Assembly: GCF_014595975.1 (NCBI RefSeq)
Contig: NZ_JABWGQ010000036.1
Coordinates: forward strand, 1 to 64,000
Origin: Sphingopyxis sp. LK2115
GTDB lineage: Bacteria > Pseudomonadota > Alphaproteobacteria > Sphingomonadales > Sphingomonadaceae
DNA: 64,000 bases
Direction of reading: 5' to 3'
A program made the translations under genes and the position numbers. Positions 7,339-15,332 of the stretch are shown in pieces; the stretch's first letter is position 1; each line of letters opens with the position of its first letter. The notes beneath the pieces are model-generated. The model had not been told where the DNA came from and made no database searches. It saw nothing but the letters and a program-made list of their open reading frames with translations.

Positions 7339-9855
7339 ATGGCCGCCGACCGTTCGACCGATTTCCGCCTGCGCCTGCGCCGCGACAGCAACGCCGTCAT
7401 CGCCTGGCTCCGCGAAATGTGGACGCGGCGCTGGTTTCGCTGGCTCGGCTATCTCGCCGGCGCGGGCCTGCTTGCGATCGCGCTCGTCTGGGCGATCTTC
7501 GCGCGCGACCTTCCGTCGGTCGACCAGTTGCGCACCTACGAACCGCCGCTGCCGACCATGGTCCGCGATGCCGAGGGCAAGCCGGTCCACAGCTATGCGC
7601 GCGAACGCCGCGTCCAGCTCGACTACAGCGAATATCCGCCGTTGCTGGTGCGCGCCTTCCTTGCGGCGGAGGACAAGACCTTCTTCAGCCATGGCGGGAT
7701 CGACTATCCGGGCATTGTATCGGCGATCATCACCAACCTGTCGAACAGCGGGCGCCCGGTCGGCGCTTCCACGATCACCCAGCAGGTCGCGAAGAATCTG
7801 CTGCTGACCAACGAGCTCAGCTACCGCCGCAAGATTCGCGAGGCGATCCTTGCGATGCGGATCGAGGATGCGTTGACCAAGGAGCAGATTCTCGAACTTT
7901 ATCTCAACGAAATCCCGCTCGGTCGGCGCAGCTTTGGCGTTCAGGCGGCGAGCCGCGCCTATTTCGACAAGGATGTCGACGAACTGGCGCTGCACGAAAT
8001 GGCTTTCCTCGCCATCCTGCCCAAGGCACCCGAACGCTATGGCCGCGCGCGGTTCGAGCGCGACGCGATTGCCCGGCGCAATTTCGTGCTCGGCGCGATG
8101 GAGGATAATGGCTGGATCACAGCGGCGCAGCGCGACGCCGCGCGCGCCATGCCGCTCGGCCTGACGACCAGCGGGAACCGCGCCGTGGCGCAGGTCGGCG
8201 GCTATTATATGGAAGAGGTGCGACGCCAGCTGATCGCCGAGTTCGGCGAAACCGCCGAAGACGGGCCGCACAGCGTCTATGCCGGCGGCCTGTGGGTGCG
8301 CACGCCCTATGACGGCAAGATGCAGGTCGCGGCGACGCGGGCGCTGCGCAAGGGGCTGCAACGCTATGACGCGGGCAAGGGCTGGTCGGGGCCGATCGCG
8401 AGGATCGAGCCCGACGAACAGTGGCAAAGCCGCCTCGCGTCGAGCTTTATCGGCATCGACTATGACAATTGGCGCGTCGCGGCGGTGCTTTCGAAAAGTG
8501 CGGGCGCGGCGCGCATCGGCTTTGCCGATGGCGATACCGGCACGCTCCCCGCGAGCGCCGCGACGATGGGTTATCGCCGCACGGGCGGCAGCGCCTTTTC
8601 GGCGCTGCGTCCGGGCGACCTGATCGTCGTCAAATCGACCGGCGGCAACAGCTATGCCTTGCGCAACATCCCCGAAGTGTCGGGCGGGATGGTCGTTGAA
8701 AGCCCGCATTCGGGGCGCATCTATGCGATGCAGGGCGGTTTCGACGTCCGCCTGTCACCCTTCAACCGCGCAACGCAGGCGGAGCGCCAGCCGGGCTCGA
8801 CGATCAAGCCCTTCGTTTACGCCGCGGCGCTCGACAATGGCATGACCCCCGCGACGATGATCGTCGACGGGCCCTTCTGCGTCTATCAGGGCGCGCGTTT
8901 CGGCAACAAATGTTTCCGCAATTTCGGGGGCGCCGGGGGGTCGGGCGAACATACGATGCGCTGGGGGCTTGAACAGTCGCGCAACCTGATGACGGTGCGG
9001 GCGGCGAGCCAGATCGGCATGGAACCGGTGGTCGAAATGATCGCCCGGATGGGCATCGGCCAGCACGAACCCTATCTCTCGACCGCGCTTGGCGCCGGAT
9101 CGACGACGGTGGAAAAGATGACCAATGCCTATGCCATGCTGGCGAATCACGGCCGCGAGCTCAAACCGCGCGTCATCGACTATGCGCAGGACCGCCGCGG
9201 AAAGGTGATTTTCCCCCGGAACTGGAAACCGTGCGACGGTTGCAACATGAAGGATTGGGACGGCCGCCCGATGCCGCGTTTCGAGCGTTCGGGGCGGCAA
9301 CTGATGGATCCGATGACCGCCTATCAGGTCGTCCACATGCTCGAAGGCGTCGTCCAGCGCGGCACGGCCGTGCGGCTGCGCGACCTCAATGTGCCGCTGT
9401 TCGGCAAGACGGGCACGACGTCTGGCCCGAACGACGTCTGGTTCGTCGGCGGCACGCCCGACGTCGTCGCGGGCGTGTATATTGGTTTTGACCAGCCACG
9501 CAGCATGGGCGGCTATGCCCAGGGCAGCAGCTATGCGGCGCCGATTTTCAAGGACTTCGCGCTCGAAGCGCTCGCCGATCGCCAGCCGATTCCCTTCGCC
9601 GCGCCCAAGGGGATACGGATGGTCCGCATCGACCGTCGGTCGGGACGCCGCGTCTATGGCAGCTGGCCGGGGACCGATCCGCTCGCGGCGATCATCTGGG
9701 AAGCGTTCAAGCCCGAAAGCGAACCCCGGCGCACGATCCGCGAAGACGAAATCAAGCCGCCCAGAACCCCGCAGCGACAGGACGCGCCCGTCGAGCAGCG
9801 GCCCGCGCGCCGCAGCGACAGCGAGTTTCTGGAGGATCGCGGCGGCATCATCTGA
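7339..9855 (+). CDS. mrcA: Penicillin-binding protein 1A (bifunctional transglycosylase/transpeptidase)
   Basis: Class A PBP of 838 residues for peptidoglycan polymerisation and cross-linking. It has a cytoplasmic N-terminus, one membrane helix at about 35-55, and a GT51 glycosyltransferase domain with catalytic Glu111 (AAEDKTFFSHGG) and the GASTITQQ motif at 142-149. An OB-like insertion lies between the catalytic domains. The transpeptidase has Ser487 (GSTIK), SRN near 545 and KTGTT near 695. The C-terminal tail from about 795 is charged and probably disordered. It starts 12 bases after the TetR gene; in related genomes it usually follows the amidase directly. Confidence 0.96.
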   Translation: MAADRSTDFRLRLRRDSNAVIAWLREMWTRRWFRWLGYLAGAGLLAIALVWAIFARDLPSVDQLRTYEPPLPTMVRDAEGKPVHSYARERRVQLDYSEYPPLLVRAFLAAEDKTFFSHGGIDYPGIVSAIITNLSNSGRPVGASTITQQVAKNLLLTNELSYRRKIREAILAMRIEDALTKEQILELYLNEIPLGRRSFGVQAASRAYFDKDVDELALHEMAFLAILPKAPERYGRARFERDAIARRNFVLGAMEDNGWITAAQRDAARAMPLGLTTSGNRAVAQVGGYYMEEVRRQLIAEFGETAEDGPHSVYAGGLWVRTPYDGKMQVAATRALRKGLQRYDAGKGWSGPIARIEPDEQWQSRLASSFIGIDYDNWRVAAVLSKSAGAARIGFADGDTGTLPASAATMGYRRTGGSAFSALRPGDLIVVKSTGGNSYALRNIPEVSGGMVVESPHSGRIYAMQGGFDVRLSPFNRATQAERQPGSTIKPFVYAAALDNGMTPATMIVDGPFCVYQGARFGNKCFRNFGGAGGSGEHTMRWGLEQSRNLMTVRAASQIGMEPVVEMIARMGIGQHEPYLSTALGAGSTTVEKMTNAYAMLANHGRELKPRVIDYAQDRRGKVIFPRNWKPCDGCNMKDWDGRPMPRFERSGRQLMDPMTAYQVVHMLEGVVQRGTAVRLRDLNVPLFGKTGTTSGPNDVWFVGGTPDVVAGVYIGFDQPRSMGGYAQGSSYAAPIFKDFALEALADRQPIPFAAPKGIRMVRIDRRSGRRVYGSWPGTDPLAAIIWEAFKPESEPRRTIREDEIKPPRTPQRQDAPVEQRPARRSDSEFLEDRGGII

Positions 9856-9939
9856 CGGCGCGCGCCATTTTTCGACTCGCCTTTTCTTCATCGCCGCGAA
9901 GCCCTAAGGGCGGGGTCAACATTGTTCAGGAGCAACGAC

Positions 9940-11067
9940 ATGCGCGCCGAAGCGCAGGATCATATCGACAGGATCAGGGCTGCCCTCGCGCTGCTGCGCC
10001 GCTTTCTCGACTGGGATCGAGCGGTGCGCCGCCTCGACGAACTGAATGCCAAGGTCGAAGACCCGACGCTGTGGGATAATCCCAAGGCGGCGCAGGAGGT
10101 CATGCGGGAACGCCGCCGCCTTGATGAGGCGATTACCGCGACGCGCGCGATCGAACGCGAATGCGCCGACACCGCTGAACTGATCGAACTGGCCGAGATG
10201 GAGGGCGACGAGGCGATGGTGGATGAGGCCATCGCCAGCCTCGCCGCGCTCGCCGAACGCGCCGAGGAGGACAAGGTAAAGGCGCTGCTCGCGGGCGAGG
10301 CCGACGGCAACGACTGCTATATCGAAGTGCACGCCGGCGCGGGGGGCACCGAAAGTCAGGACTGGGCCGAAATGCTTCAGCGCATGTATATGCGCTGGGC
10401 CGAAAAGCGCGGGCTGAAGGTTGAACTGATCGAATATCAGGCGGGCGAACAGGCGGGCATCAAATCGGCGACGATGCTCGTGAAAGGCGAGAATGCCTAT
10501 GGCTATGCCAAGACCGAAAGCGGCGTCCACCGCCTTGTCCGCATCTCGCCCTACGACAGCTCGGCGCGGCGCCACACCAGCTTTTCGAGCGTCTGGGTCT
10601 ATCCGGTGATCGACGACAATATCGAGATCGAGATCAACGAGAGCGACCTCAAGATCGACACCTATCGCGCATCGGGCGCGGGCGGGCAGCACGTCAATAC
10701 CACCGATTCGGCGGTGCGCATCACGCACATCCCGACGGGTATCGTCGTGGCAAGCCAGAACGACCGTTCGCAGCACAAGAATCGCGCGACCGCGATGGGG
10801 ATGCTGAAGGCGCGGCTTTACGAGGCCGAGCTGCAAAAGCGCGAGGCCGCGGCGTCGGGCGAATATCAGGCAAAGACCGAGATCGGCTGGGGTCACCAGA
10901 TACGTTCCTATGTGCTTCAGCCCTATCAGCTGGTGAAGGATCTGCGCACCGGTGTCACCTCGACGGCGCCGCAGGACGTGCTCGACGGCGCGCTCGACCC
11001 CTTCATGGCCGCGGCGCTGTCGCAGAAGGTGACGGGCGAAAAGGTCGAGGTGGAGGACATCGACTGA
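9940..11067 (+). CDS. prfB: Peptide chain release factor 2
   Basis: Recognises UGA and UAA stops and triggers peptide release. 375 residues from the ATG at 9940, placed by AGGAG at 9928-9932; an in-frame TTG at 9922 is less likely. GGQ is at 248-250. The stop-codon-reading tripeptide is S-P-Y at 203-205 ([17 protein letters not shown]) rather than the textbook SPF. There is no internal frameshift site: the gene reads straight through, unlike E. coli prfB. Its TGA overlaps the ATG of the next gene (TGATG), coupling the two. Confidence 0.97.
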   Translation: MRAEAQDHIDRIRAALALLRRFLDWDRAVRRLDELNAKVEDPTLWDNPKAAQEVMRERRRLDEAITATRAIERECADTAELIELAEMEGDEAMVDEAIASLAALAERAEEDKVKALLAGEADGNDCYIEVHAGAGGTESQDWAEMLQRMYMRWAEKRGLKVELIEYQAGEQAGIKSATMLVKGENAYGYAKTESGVHRLVRISPYDSSARRHTSFSSVWVYPVIDDNIEIEINESDLKIDTYRASGAGGQHVNTTDSAVRITHIPTGIVVASQNDRSQHKNRATAMGMLKARLYEAELQKREAAASGEYQAKTEIGWGHQIRSYVLQPYQLVKDLRTGVTSTAPQDVLDGALDPFMAAALSQKVTGEKVEVEDID

Positions 11068-11786
11068 TGCGGCGCGCTGCCCTCGCGGCGCTGACGCTGC
11101 TGCCGCTGCTCGGCGGCTGCGACGGCCCCTGGAACGAGGACAGCAGCCGGATCGAAACCGCGCGCGACTTTCCGCCCGCCGACCGTCCCGTCGCGCCGAC
11201 CGTTTCGACCAAATGGTCGACCGAGGAAGCGCGCGACCGCGTCAACGAGGCCGAGGACGTGATGGATTCGGCCGACGTCCGCCCCGGCATGACCGTCGCC
11301 GACATCGGCGCGGGCGACGGCTATTATACCGTGCGCCTTGCGCAGCGTGTCGGCGCCGCGGGGCGCGTGCTGGCGCAGGACATCATCCCGGAGGTGATCG
11401 AGCGGCTCGCCGATCGCGTCGCACGCGAACGGCTCGACAATGTCTCGCTCAAACTCGGCGCGGTCGACGACCCGCGCCTGCCGGCGGCCAGCTTTGACCG
11501 CGTGTTCATGGTCCATATGTATCACGAGATCGGCGAACCTTATGCCTTCCTCTGGCGGCTGCGCCCCGCGCTGCGCGCGGGCGGACAGGTGATCGTCGTC
11601 GACGGCGACCGTCCGATCCCCCAGCATGGCACGCCCTTCCGCCTGCTCGTCTGCGAGTTCGAGGCGGTGGGCTACAAGCTCGTCTCCTATGACGACAAGC
11701 AGCACGCGGGCGGCTATCTCGCGCGCTTCGTCCCCGAAGGCGAGCGCCCCGCGCCCGATGCGATCCAGGTCTGCGATAATCCCTAG
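11067..11786 (+). CDS. Putative lipoprotein with a class I SAM-dependent methyltransferase domain
   Basis: 239 residues. The N-terminus is a short lipoprotein signal with lipobox LLGGC (Cys18). Methyltransferase motif I, VADIGAGDGYYT, starts at 78, and the rest follows the Rossmann methyltransferase pattern to about 200. A methyltransferase on a lipoprotein is odd, because SAM is cytoplasmic; the same arrangement is commonly annotated in alphaproteobacteria with no proven role. Either the protein is exported and has another function, or the signal-like N-terminus is not used. It overlaps prfB by one base. Confidence 0.82.
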   Translation: MRRAALAALTLLPLLGGCDGPWNEDSSRIETARDFPPADRPVAPTVSTKWSTEEARDRVNEAEDVMDSADVRPGMTVADIGAGDGYYTVRLAQRVGAAGRVLAQDIIPEVIERLADRVARERLDNVSLKLGAVDDPRLPAASFDRVFMVHMYHEIGEPYAFLWRLRPALRAGGQVIVVDGDRPIPQHGTPFRLLVCEFEAVGYKLVSYDDKQHAGGYLARFVPEGERPAPDAIQVCDNP

Positions 11787-11800
11787 ACCGTCTCCGTTTC

Positions 11801-11822
11801 CTTCGCTTCGCTCGCAATGACG
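11801..11822. repeat. Single REP-like half element
   Basis: CTTCGCTTCGCTCGCAATGA and the following CG match, on the opposite orientation, one end of the paired element at 51508-51589 (CGTCATTGCGAG). It lies in the 60-base gap between the convergent genes ending at 11786 and 11847. Only one arm is present here. Confidence 0.6.
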
Positions 11823-11846
11823 AGGGATTTCGGTCCGCGATCGCGT

Positions 11847-12212
11847 TCAATAAACGAGCAGCCGGTCCTCCGCCGCGACCGCCGCCAGGAAACTGACGAC
11901 GCCGCCCGCCTTGACGCCGTCGACGATCCGGTCCGCGGTCAGGCCGACGAGCGCGAGACCCGATTGGCACACGACCATTTCCACCCCGCTCGCCAGCGCT
12001 TCGCCGATCAGTTCGTCCAGCCCCGGTAGTCCCGCGGTGCGGCGCGTGCTGTCGCCCGCGAACCCCGCGGGCGCGCGCAGCATCGCGGCGGCATCGCCCT
12101 GCAGGAACAGGCGCGCGCGCTGTCCCAGCGCGGCGGCGGCGATCGCGGTCTCCAGCGCCGCGCAAAAGCGCCGCCCTTCGGCCGCCGCGACGATGATGTT
12201 CAGCCCCGGCAT
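11847..12212 (-). CDS. DsrE/peroxiredoxin-like family protein
   Basis: 121 residues starting MPGLNIIVAA. The DsrE/DsrF-like fold is suggested by the N-terminal strand, the ALGQRARLFLQGDAAAML segment and the helix-strand with Cys82 (VVCQSGLALVG), the position of the sulfur-carrying Cys in DsrE-type proteins. Its start overlaps the end of the upstream E1-like gene by 13 bases, so the two are translated together. A sulfur-relay role with the E1-like partner is an inference from this pairing. Confidence 0.75.
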   Translation of the reverse strand: MPGLNIIVAAAEGRRFCAALETAIAAAALGQRARLFLQGDAAAMLRAPAGFAGDSTRRTAGLPGLDELIGEALASGVEMVVCQSGLALVGLTADRIVDGVKAGGVVSFLAAVAAEDRLLVY

Positions 12213-12949
12213 ATCGGGCACTCCGGCTCCTTCGCGACCGTCACCTCGCGCCAGCGCCGGTCGATCATGTCGATGATCGCGAGCCGCCCGGCCAGCGGCG
12301 TCCCCCAGCCCGCCAGCGCGCGCACCGCTTCCAGCGCTGCCATCGTCCCGACCATCCCCGCGAGCGCACCCATCACACCCTGCTCGGCGCAGTTGATCTC
12401 CGGCCGGTCGGGATCGTCGCCGACCAGGCAGGCATAGCAGGGATTCGCGGCGCGCCACCCCTCGTAAAGCGCGACCTGCCCCTCGAACGCACCGATCGCC
12501 GCCGAGAGCAGGGGGATTTGCAGCGCCACCGACGCGCGGTTGACCGCCAGTCGCGTAGCGAAATTGTCGCAGCCGTCGAGGATCAGGCTTGCGCCCGCCA
12601 GCAGCGTCGCGGCGTTGGCCGCGTCCAGCCGCCGGGCGACCGGAATGGCCTCGACATGGGGATTGATCCGCCGCGCCGCATCGGCCGCGACCGCGGCCTT
12701 CGATGCGCCAATGTCGGCGTCGGTGAACAAGGGCTGGCGCTGGAGGTTCGACAGTTCGACGACATCATGGTCGATGATCGTCAGCCGCCCGACCCCTGCC
12801 GCGGCCAGATAGGTGATCGCGGGACAACCGATTCCGCCCGCGCCGACGATCGCGACATGGCCCTCCTTCAGTTTCGCCTGTCCCGCGCCGCCGAACGCGG
12901 ACAGGATGATCTGGCGGGCATAACGGTCGAGTTCGGCGTCGGACAACAA
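12200..12949 (-). CDS. HesA/MoeB/ThiF family E1-like adenylyltransferase
   Basis: 249 residues. Adenylates the C-terminal Gly-Gly of a small sulfur-carrier protein (MoaD- or ThiS-like) for molybdopterin or thiazole synthesis. The nucleotide-binding glycine loop GAGGIGCPA is at 36-44, followed by the DHDVVELSNLQRQ motif at 60-72. The zinc site is formed by two cysteine pairs: CYAC near 165-168 and CPIC at 244-247. There is no C-terminal rhodanese domain. It follows dut after 2 bases and overlaps the DsrE-like gene. Confidence 0.88.
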   Translation of the reverse strand: MLSDAELDRYARQIILSAFGGAGQAKLKEGHVAIVGAGGIGCPAITYLAAAGVGRLTIIDHDVVELSNLQRQPLFTDADIGASKAAVAADAARRINPHVEAIPVARRLDAANAATLLAGASLILDGCDNFATRLAVNRASVALQIPLLSAAIGAFEGQVALYEGWRAANPCYACLVGDDPDRPEINCAEQGVMGALAGMVGTMAALEAVRALAGWGTPLAGRLAIIDMIDRRWREVTVAKEPECPICRG

Positions 12950-12951
12950 GC

Positions 12952-13512
12952 CTATTCGCCCGGCCGCCGCATCTTGATCGCGGAGAGCGAGGCGAGTTTT
13001 GCGCGCGTGCCGGTATCTTCTTCCTCTTCCCCGGTCCCGCCGCTCGCAAGGCCCGTCGATCCGAACCCGCCCGCGCCGCGCGCGGTATCGTCCAGCCGGT
13101 CGACTTCGGCAAAGGCCGCGCGCTGGACGGGCGCGGGGACGATCTGCGCAATGCGGTCGCCGCGCCGGATTTCGAAAGGCTCGTCGCCCAGATTGGCGAG
13201 GATCACCTTCACTTCGCCGCGATAGTCGCTGTCGATCGTCCCCGGCGTGTTGAGGCAGGTGATGCCATGTTTGAGCGCGAGCCCGGACCGCGGCCGCACC
13301 TGCACCTCATATCCCGGCGGGATCGCCATCGCGAATCCCGTCGCGACCGCGTGGCGCGTGCCGGGGCGGATCGTCAGCGTTTCGGCCGCGACGACGTCCA
13401 TCCCCGCCGCGCCGCCCGACGCATAGGCGGGCAGGGGCAGGCCGCCGCCGTTCGGCAGGCGCTGGATCGCGATTTCAATCGCGGTCGAGTGGGGCGCGTT
13501 GTTCGAGCTCAT
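12952..13512 (-). CDS. dut: Deoxyuridine 5'-triphosphate nucleotidohydrolase (dUTPase)
   Basis: Hydrolyses dUTP to dUMP, keeping uracil out of DNA. Trimeric dUTPase with all five motifs: AGMD (36-39), PRSGLA (74-79), [10 protein letters not shown] (91-100), RRGDRIAQ (116-123) and the glycine-rich [10 protein letters not shown] (145-154). At 186 residues it is about 30 longer than usual because of a C-terminal extension (155-186) containing EEEE and a basic end. The start overlaps the end of coaBC by 38 bases. Confidence 0.95.
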   Translation of the reverse strand: MSSNNAPHSTAIEIAIQRLPNGGGLPLPAYASGGAAGMDVVAAETLTIRPGTRHAVATGFAMAIPPGYEVQVRPRSGLALKHGITCLNTPGTIDSDYRGEVKVILANLGDEPFEIRRGDRIAQIVPAPVQRAAFAEVDRLDDTARGAGGFGSTGLASGGTGEEEEDTGTRAKLASLSAIKMRRPGE

Positions 13513-14737
13513 CGGCGATCTTTTCCATCAATTTGCGGGCGACGGCCGCTTTGGGCAGCCGGTCCCAGCTGTTTACCCCGTCTTTGCTAACGATATGCAC
13601 CCGGTTGCTTTCGCCGCCCATCGGGTCGGCCGCCACATCATTGGCGACGATCCAGTCGCACCCCTTGCGCGCCAGCTTTGCCTCGGCATGCGCGATGACA
13701 TCGCTGGTCTCGGCGGCAAAACCGATCAGCAGCGGCGGACGTTCGGACGACTTCGCGACGCTTGCCAATATGTCGGGATTTTCAGCGAGCGCGAGCGGCG
13801 GCACGGCGCCGCTGCCGTCCTTCTTGATCTTTTGTTCCGCGGGGTCGGCGGCCCGCCAGTCGGCGACGGCAGCAACCATGATCGCGGCATCGACGGGCAG
13901 TCCCTGCCGCACCGCTTCGGCCATTTCGACCGCGGTTTCGACATCGACGCGGATTACCCCGGCGGGGGTTGGCAGCGGCACCGGGCCGGCGATCAGCAAC
14001 ACCTCGGCCCCTGCCTCGGCGGCGGCGGCGGCGATGGCAAAGCCCTGCTTGCCGCTCGACCGGTTGGCGATGTAGCGCACGGGGTCGATCGGCTCGTGCG
14101 TCGGCCCGGCGGTCACGAGGATCCGGCGGCCGTGGAGCGGGCGGTGGTTCGCGGGCGCGAAATCGGGTTGCCCAGAAAGGATCACGGATGCGGGCGCGTT
14201 CGCCAGCATCGCTTCGATCGCCGCAAAAATCGCGTCGGGTTCGGGCAGCCGTCCCGGCCCATATTCGCCGCACGCCATCTCGCCTTCGTCCGGCTCCATC
14301 ACCGTCACGCCGTCGCCGCGCAGCACGGCGACATTGCGCTGCGTCGCGGCGTGCAGCCACATGCGCACATTCATCGCGGGCGCCGCGAGCACCGGCTTGT
14401 CGGTCGCGAGCAGCAACGTCGTTGCCAGATCGTCGGCGATACCGCCCGCCATTTTGGCGAGCAGATCGGCGGTTGCGGGTGCGACGACGACCAGGTCGGC
14501 CTCGCGGCTCAGCTGGATATGCCCCATCTCGACCTCGTCCTTCAGGTCAAACAGGTCAGTGTAAACCTTGTTTTCGGACAGCGCGGCGAGAGTCAACGGC
14601 GTGACGAACTGTGCGCCCGCTCGCGTGAGGACGCAGCGCACGACATAACCCGCCTTGCGCAGCAGGCGGACAAGCTCGATGCTCTTGTACGCGGCGATCC
14701 CGCCGCCGACGATGAGCAGGATGCGGGGCTGGGTCAT
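13475..14737 (-). CDS. coaBC: Bifunctional phosphopantothenoylcysteine decarboxylase / phosphopantothenate-cysteine ligase
   Basis: Two consecutive steps of coenzyme A synthesis in one 420-residue protein. The N-terminal flavoprotein CoaC domain has GGGIAAYKS at 11-19, active-site His73 (MGHIQLSR), PAMN (120-123) and proton donor Cys156 ([10 protein letters not shown]). The C-terminal CoaB domain begins near 205 with [15 protein letters not shown] and has the KIKKDG lysine motif near 304. Its ATG is only 4 bases after the ccdB stop, so its translation start lies in the ccdAB transcript. Confidence 0.96.
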   Translation of the reverse strand: MTQPRILLIVGGGIAAYKSIELVRLLRKAGYVVRCVLTRAGAQFVTPLTLAALSENKVYTDLFDLKDEVEMGHIQLSREADLVVVAPATADLLAKMAGGIADDLATTLLLATDKPVLAAPAMNVRMWLHAATQRNVAVLRGDGVTVMEPDEGEMACGEYGPGRLPEPDAIFAAIEAMLANAPASVILSGQPDFAPANHRPLHGRRILVTAGPTHEPIDPVRYIANRSSGKQGFAIAAAAAEAGAEVLLIAGPVPLPTPAGVIRVDVETAVEMAEAVRQGLPVDAAIMVAAVADWRAADPAEQKIKKDGSGAVPPLALAENPDILASVAKSSERPPLLIGFAAETSDVIAHAEAKLARKGCDWIVANDVAADPMGGESNRVHIVSKDGVNSWDRLPKAAVARKLMEKIADELEQRAPLDRD

Positions 14738-14741
14738 CAGG

Positions 14742-15038
14742 TCAGAACCCCGTGGTCAACATGTCGAGCGCGCCCATGATCGCATAATGCTCCGCTTCAA
14801 GATTGGCGACCGGGCGTTGCAGACGCTCGAACGGAATCGCAAAGATCAGATGCGTCGCCATTACCAATGTTTGGCCGTTGACCGTCAAGAGCGGGTTTAG
14901 CCGCGGGATTGGTTCGACTTTCGCGGTCGGCATCAGCGGCACGACGACGCGTGACGCCAGATGATCGAGCACGTCGGCCTGGCAATCGAGAAGCAGCCCG
15001 CGACCGGGAGCACCGGGGTAGACGTCGTATCGCGCCAT
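14742..15038 (-). CDS. ccdB: CcdB-family toxin
   Basis: 98 residues in a CcdB/MazF-like fold: the start MARYDVYPG, LLLDCQADVLDHLASRVVVPL in the first half and LMPTAKVEPIPRLNP fit CcdB, which poisons DNA gyrase. The C-terminal tripeptide known to matter for gyrase poisoning in F-plasmid CcdB (Trp-Gly-Ile) is replaced by T-G-F, so potency is uncertain. It begins directly after the ccdA stop with no spacer. Confidence 0.85.
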   Translation of the reverse strand: MARYDVYPGAPGRGLLLDCQADVLDHLASRVVVPLMPTAKVEPIPRLNPLLTVNGQTLVMATHLIFAIPFERLQRPVANLEAEHYAIMGALDMLTTGF

Positions 15039-15284
15039 TCAGAGCTGCCGATACTCGTCATAGGGCATTCCGTTTTCCCGAATATAGTCGTTCCAGCTTT
15101 CGATCGCGGCACGGTTTTCTTTTTTCCAGACCAACTCGCGAGCCTTCTTCACCTCGGCTGCCAACCCCGACTGGCAGGCCTCGCTGACGTTGATGCCCAG
15201 CTTTCGCGCTTCCTCGACCAGCTCGGCGTTCAGCGACACATTGGTCGGCTTTTTGGGGCCTTCAAATCGCGCCGGACGGTTCAT
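15039..15284 (-). CDS. ccdA: CcdA-family antitoxin
   Basis: 81 residues. The N-terminal half (KKPTNVSLNAELVEEARKLG) is a ribbon-helix-helix DNA-binding segment, and the C-terminal half (VWKKENRAAIESWNDYIREN) is the CcdA toxin-binding tail. Two ATGs exist: AAGGAG is only 1 base before the one at 15290 but 7 bases before the one at 15284, so the latter is chosen. CcdA proteins autoregulate with CcdB; a palindrome overlies the -10 just upstream. The pair sits between ubiB and coaBC, both on the same strand. Confidence 0.85.
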   Translation of the reverse strand: MNRPARFEGPKKPTNVSLNAELVEEARKLGINVSEACQSGLAAEVKKARELVWKKENRAAIESWNDYIRENGMPYDEYRQL

Positions 15285-15297
15285 CCCCATTCTCCTT

Positions 15298-15332
15298 GCG
15301 CATAACATATGCGCATTGGATTTCCGATTCAA
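15298..15332 (-). promoter_or_regulatory. ccdAB promoter with overlapping operator palindrome
   Basis: On the minus strand: TTGAAT (15327-15332), a 17-base spacer, then TATGTT (15304-15309). The palindrome GCGCATA-aca-TATGCGC (15298-15314; perfect 7-base arms) covers the -10, a standard place for toxin-antitoxin autorepression. The -35 overlaps the ubiB stop codon. The transcript would start a few bases before the AAGGAG of ccdA. Confidence 0.7.

Noticed and set aside
9858-9873. Terminator after PBP1A, GGCGCGCGCC then ATTTTT
   Set aside because: The palindrome has no loop and would not form a stable hairpin of the normal kind; prfB may still be read from upstream.
9940-10020. Programmed frameshift in prfB
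   Set aside because: The reading frame is continuous from the ATG, with no in-frame TGA and no CTTTGA slip site near the start.
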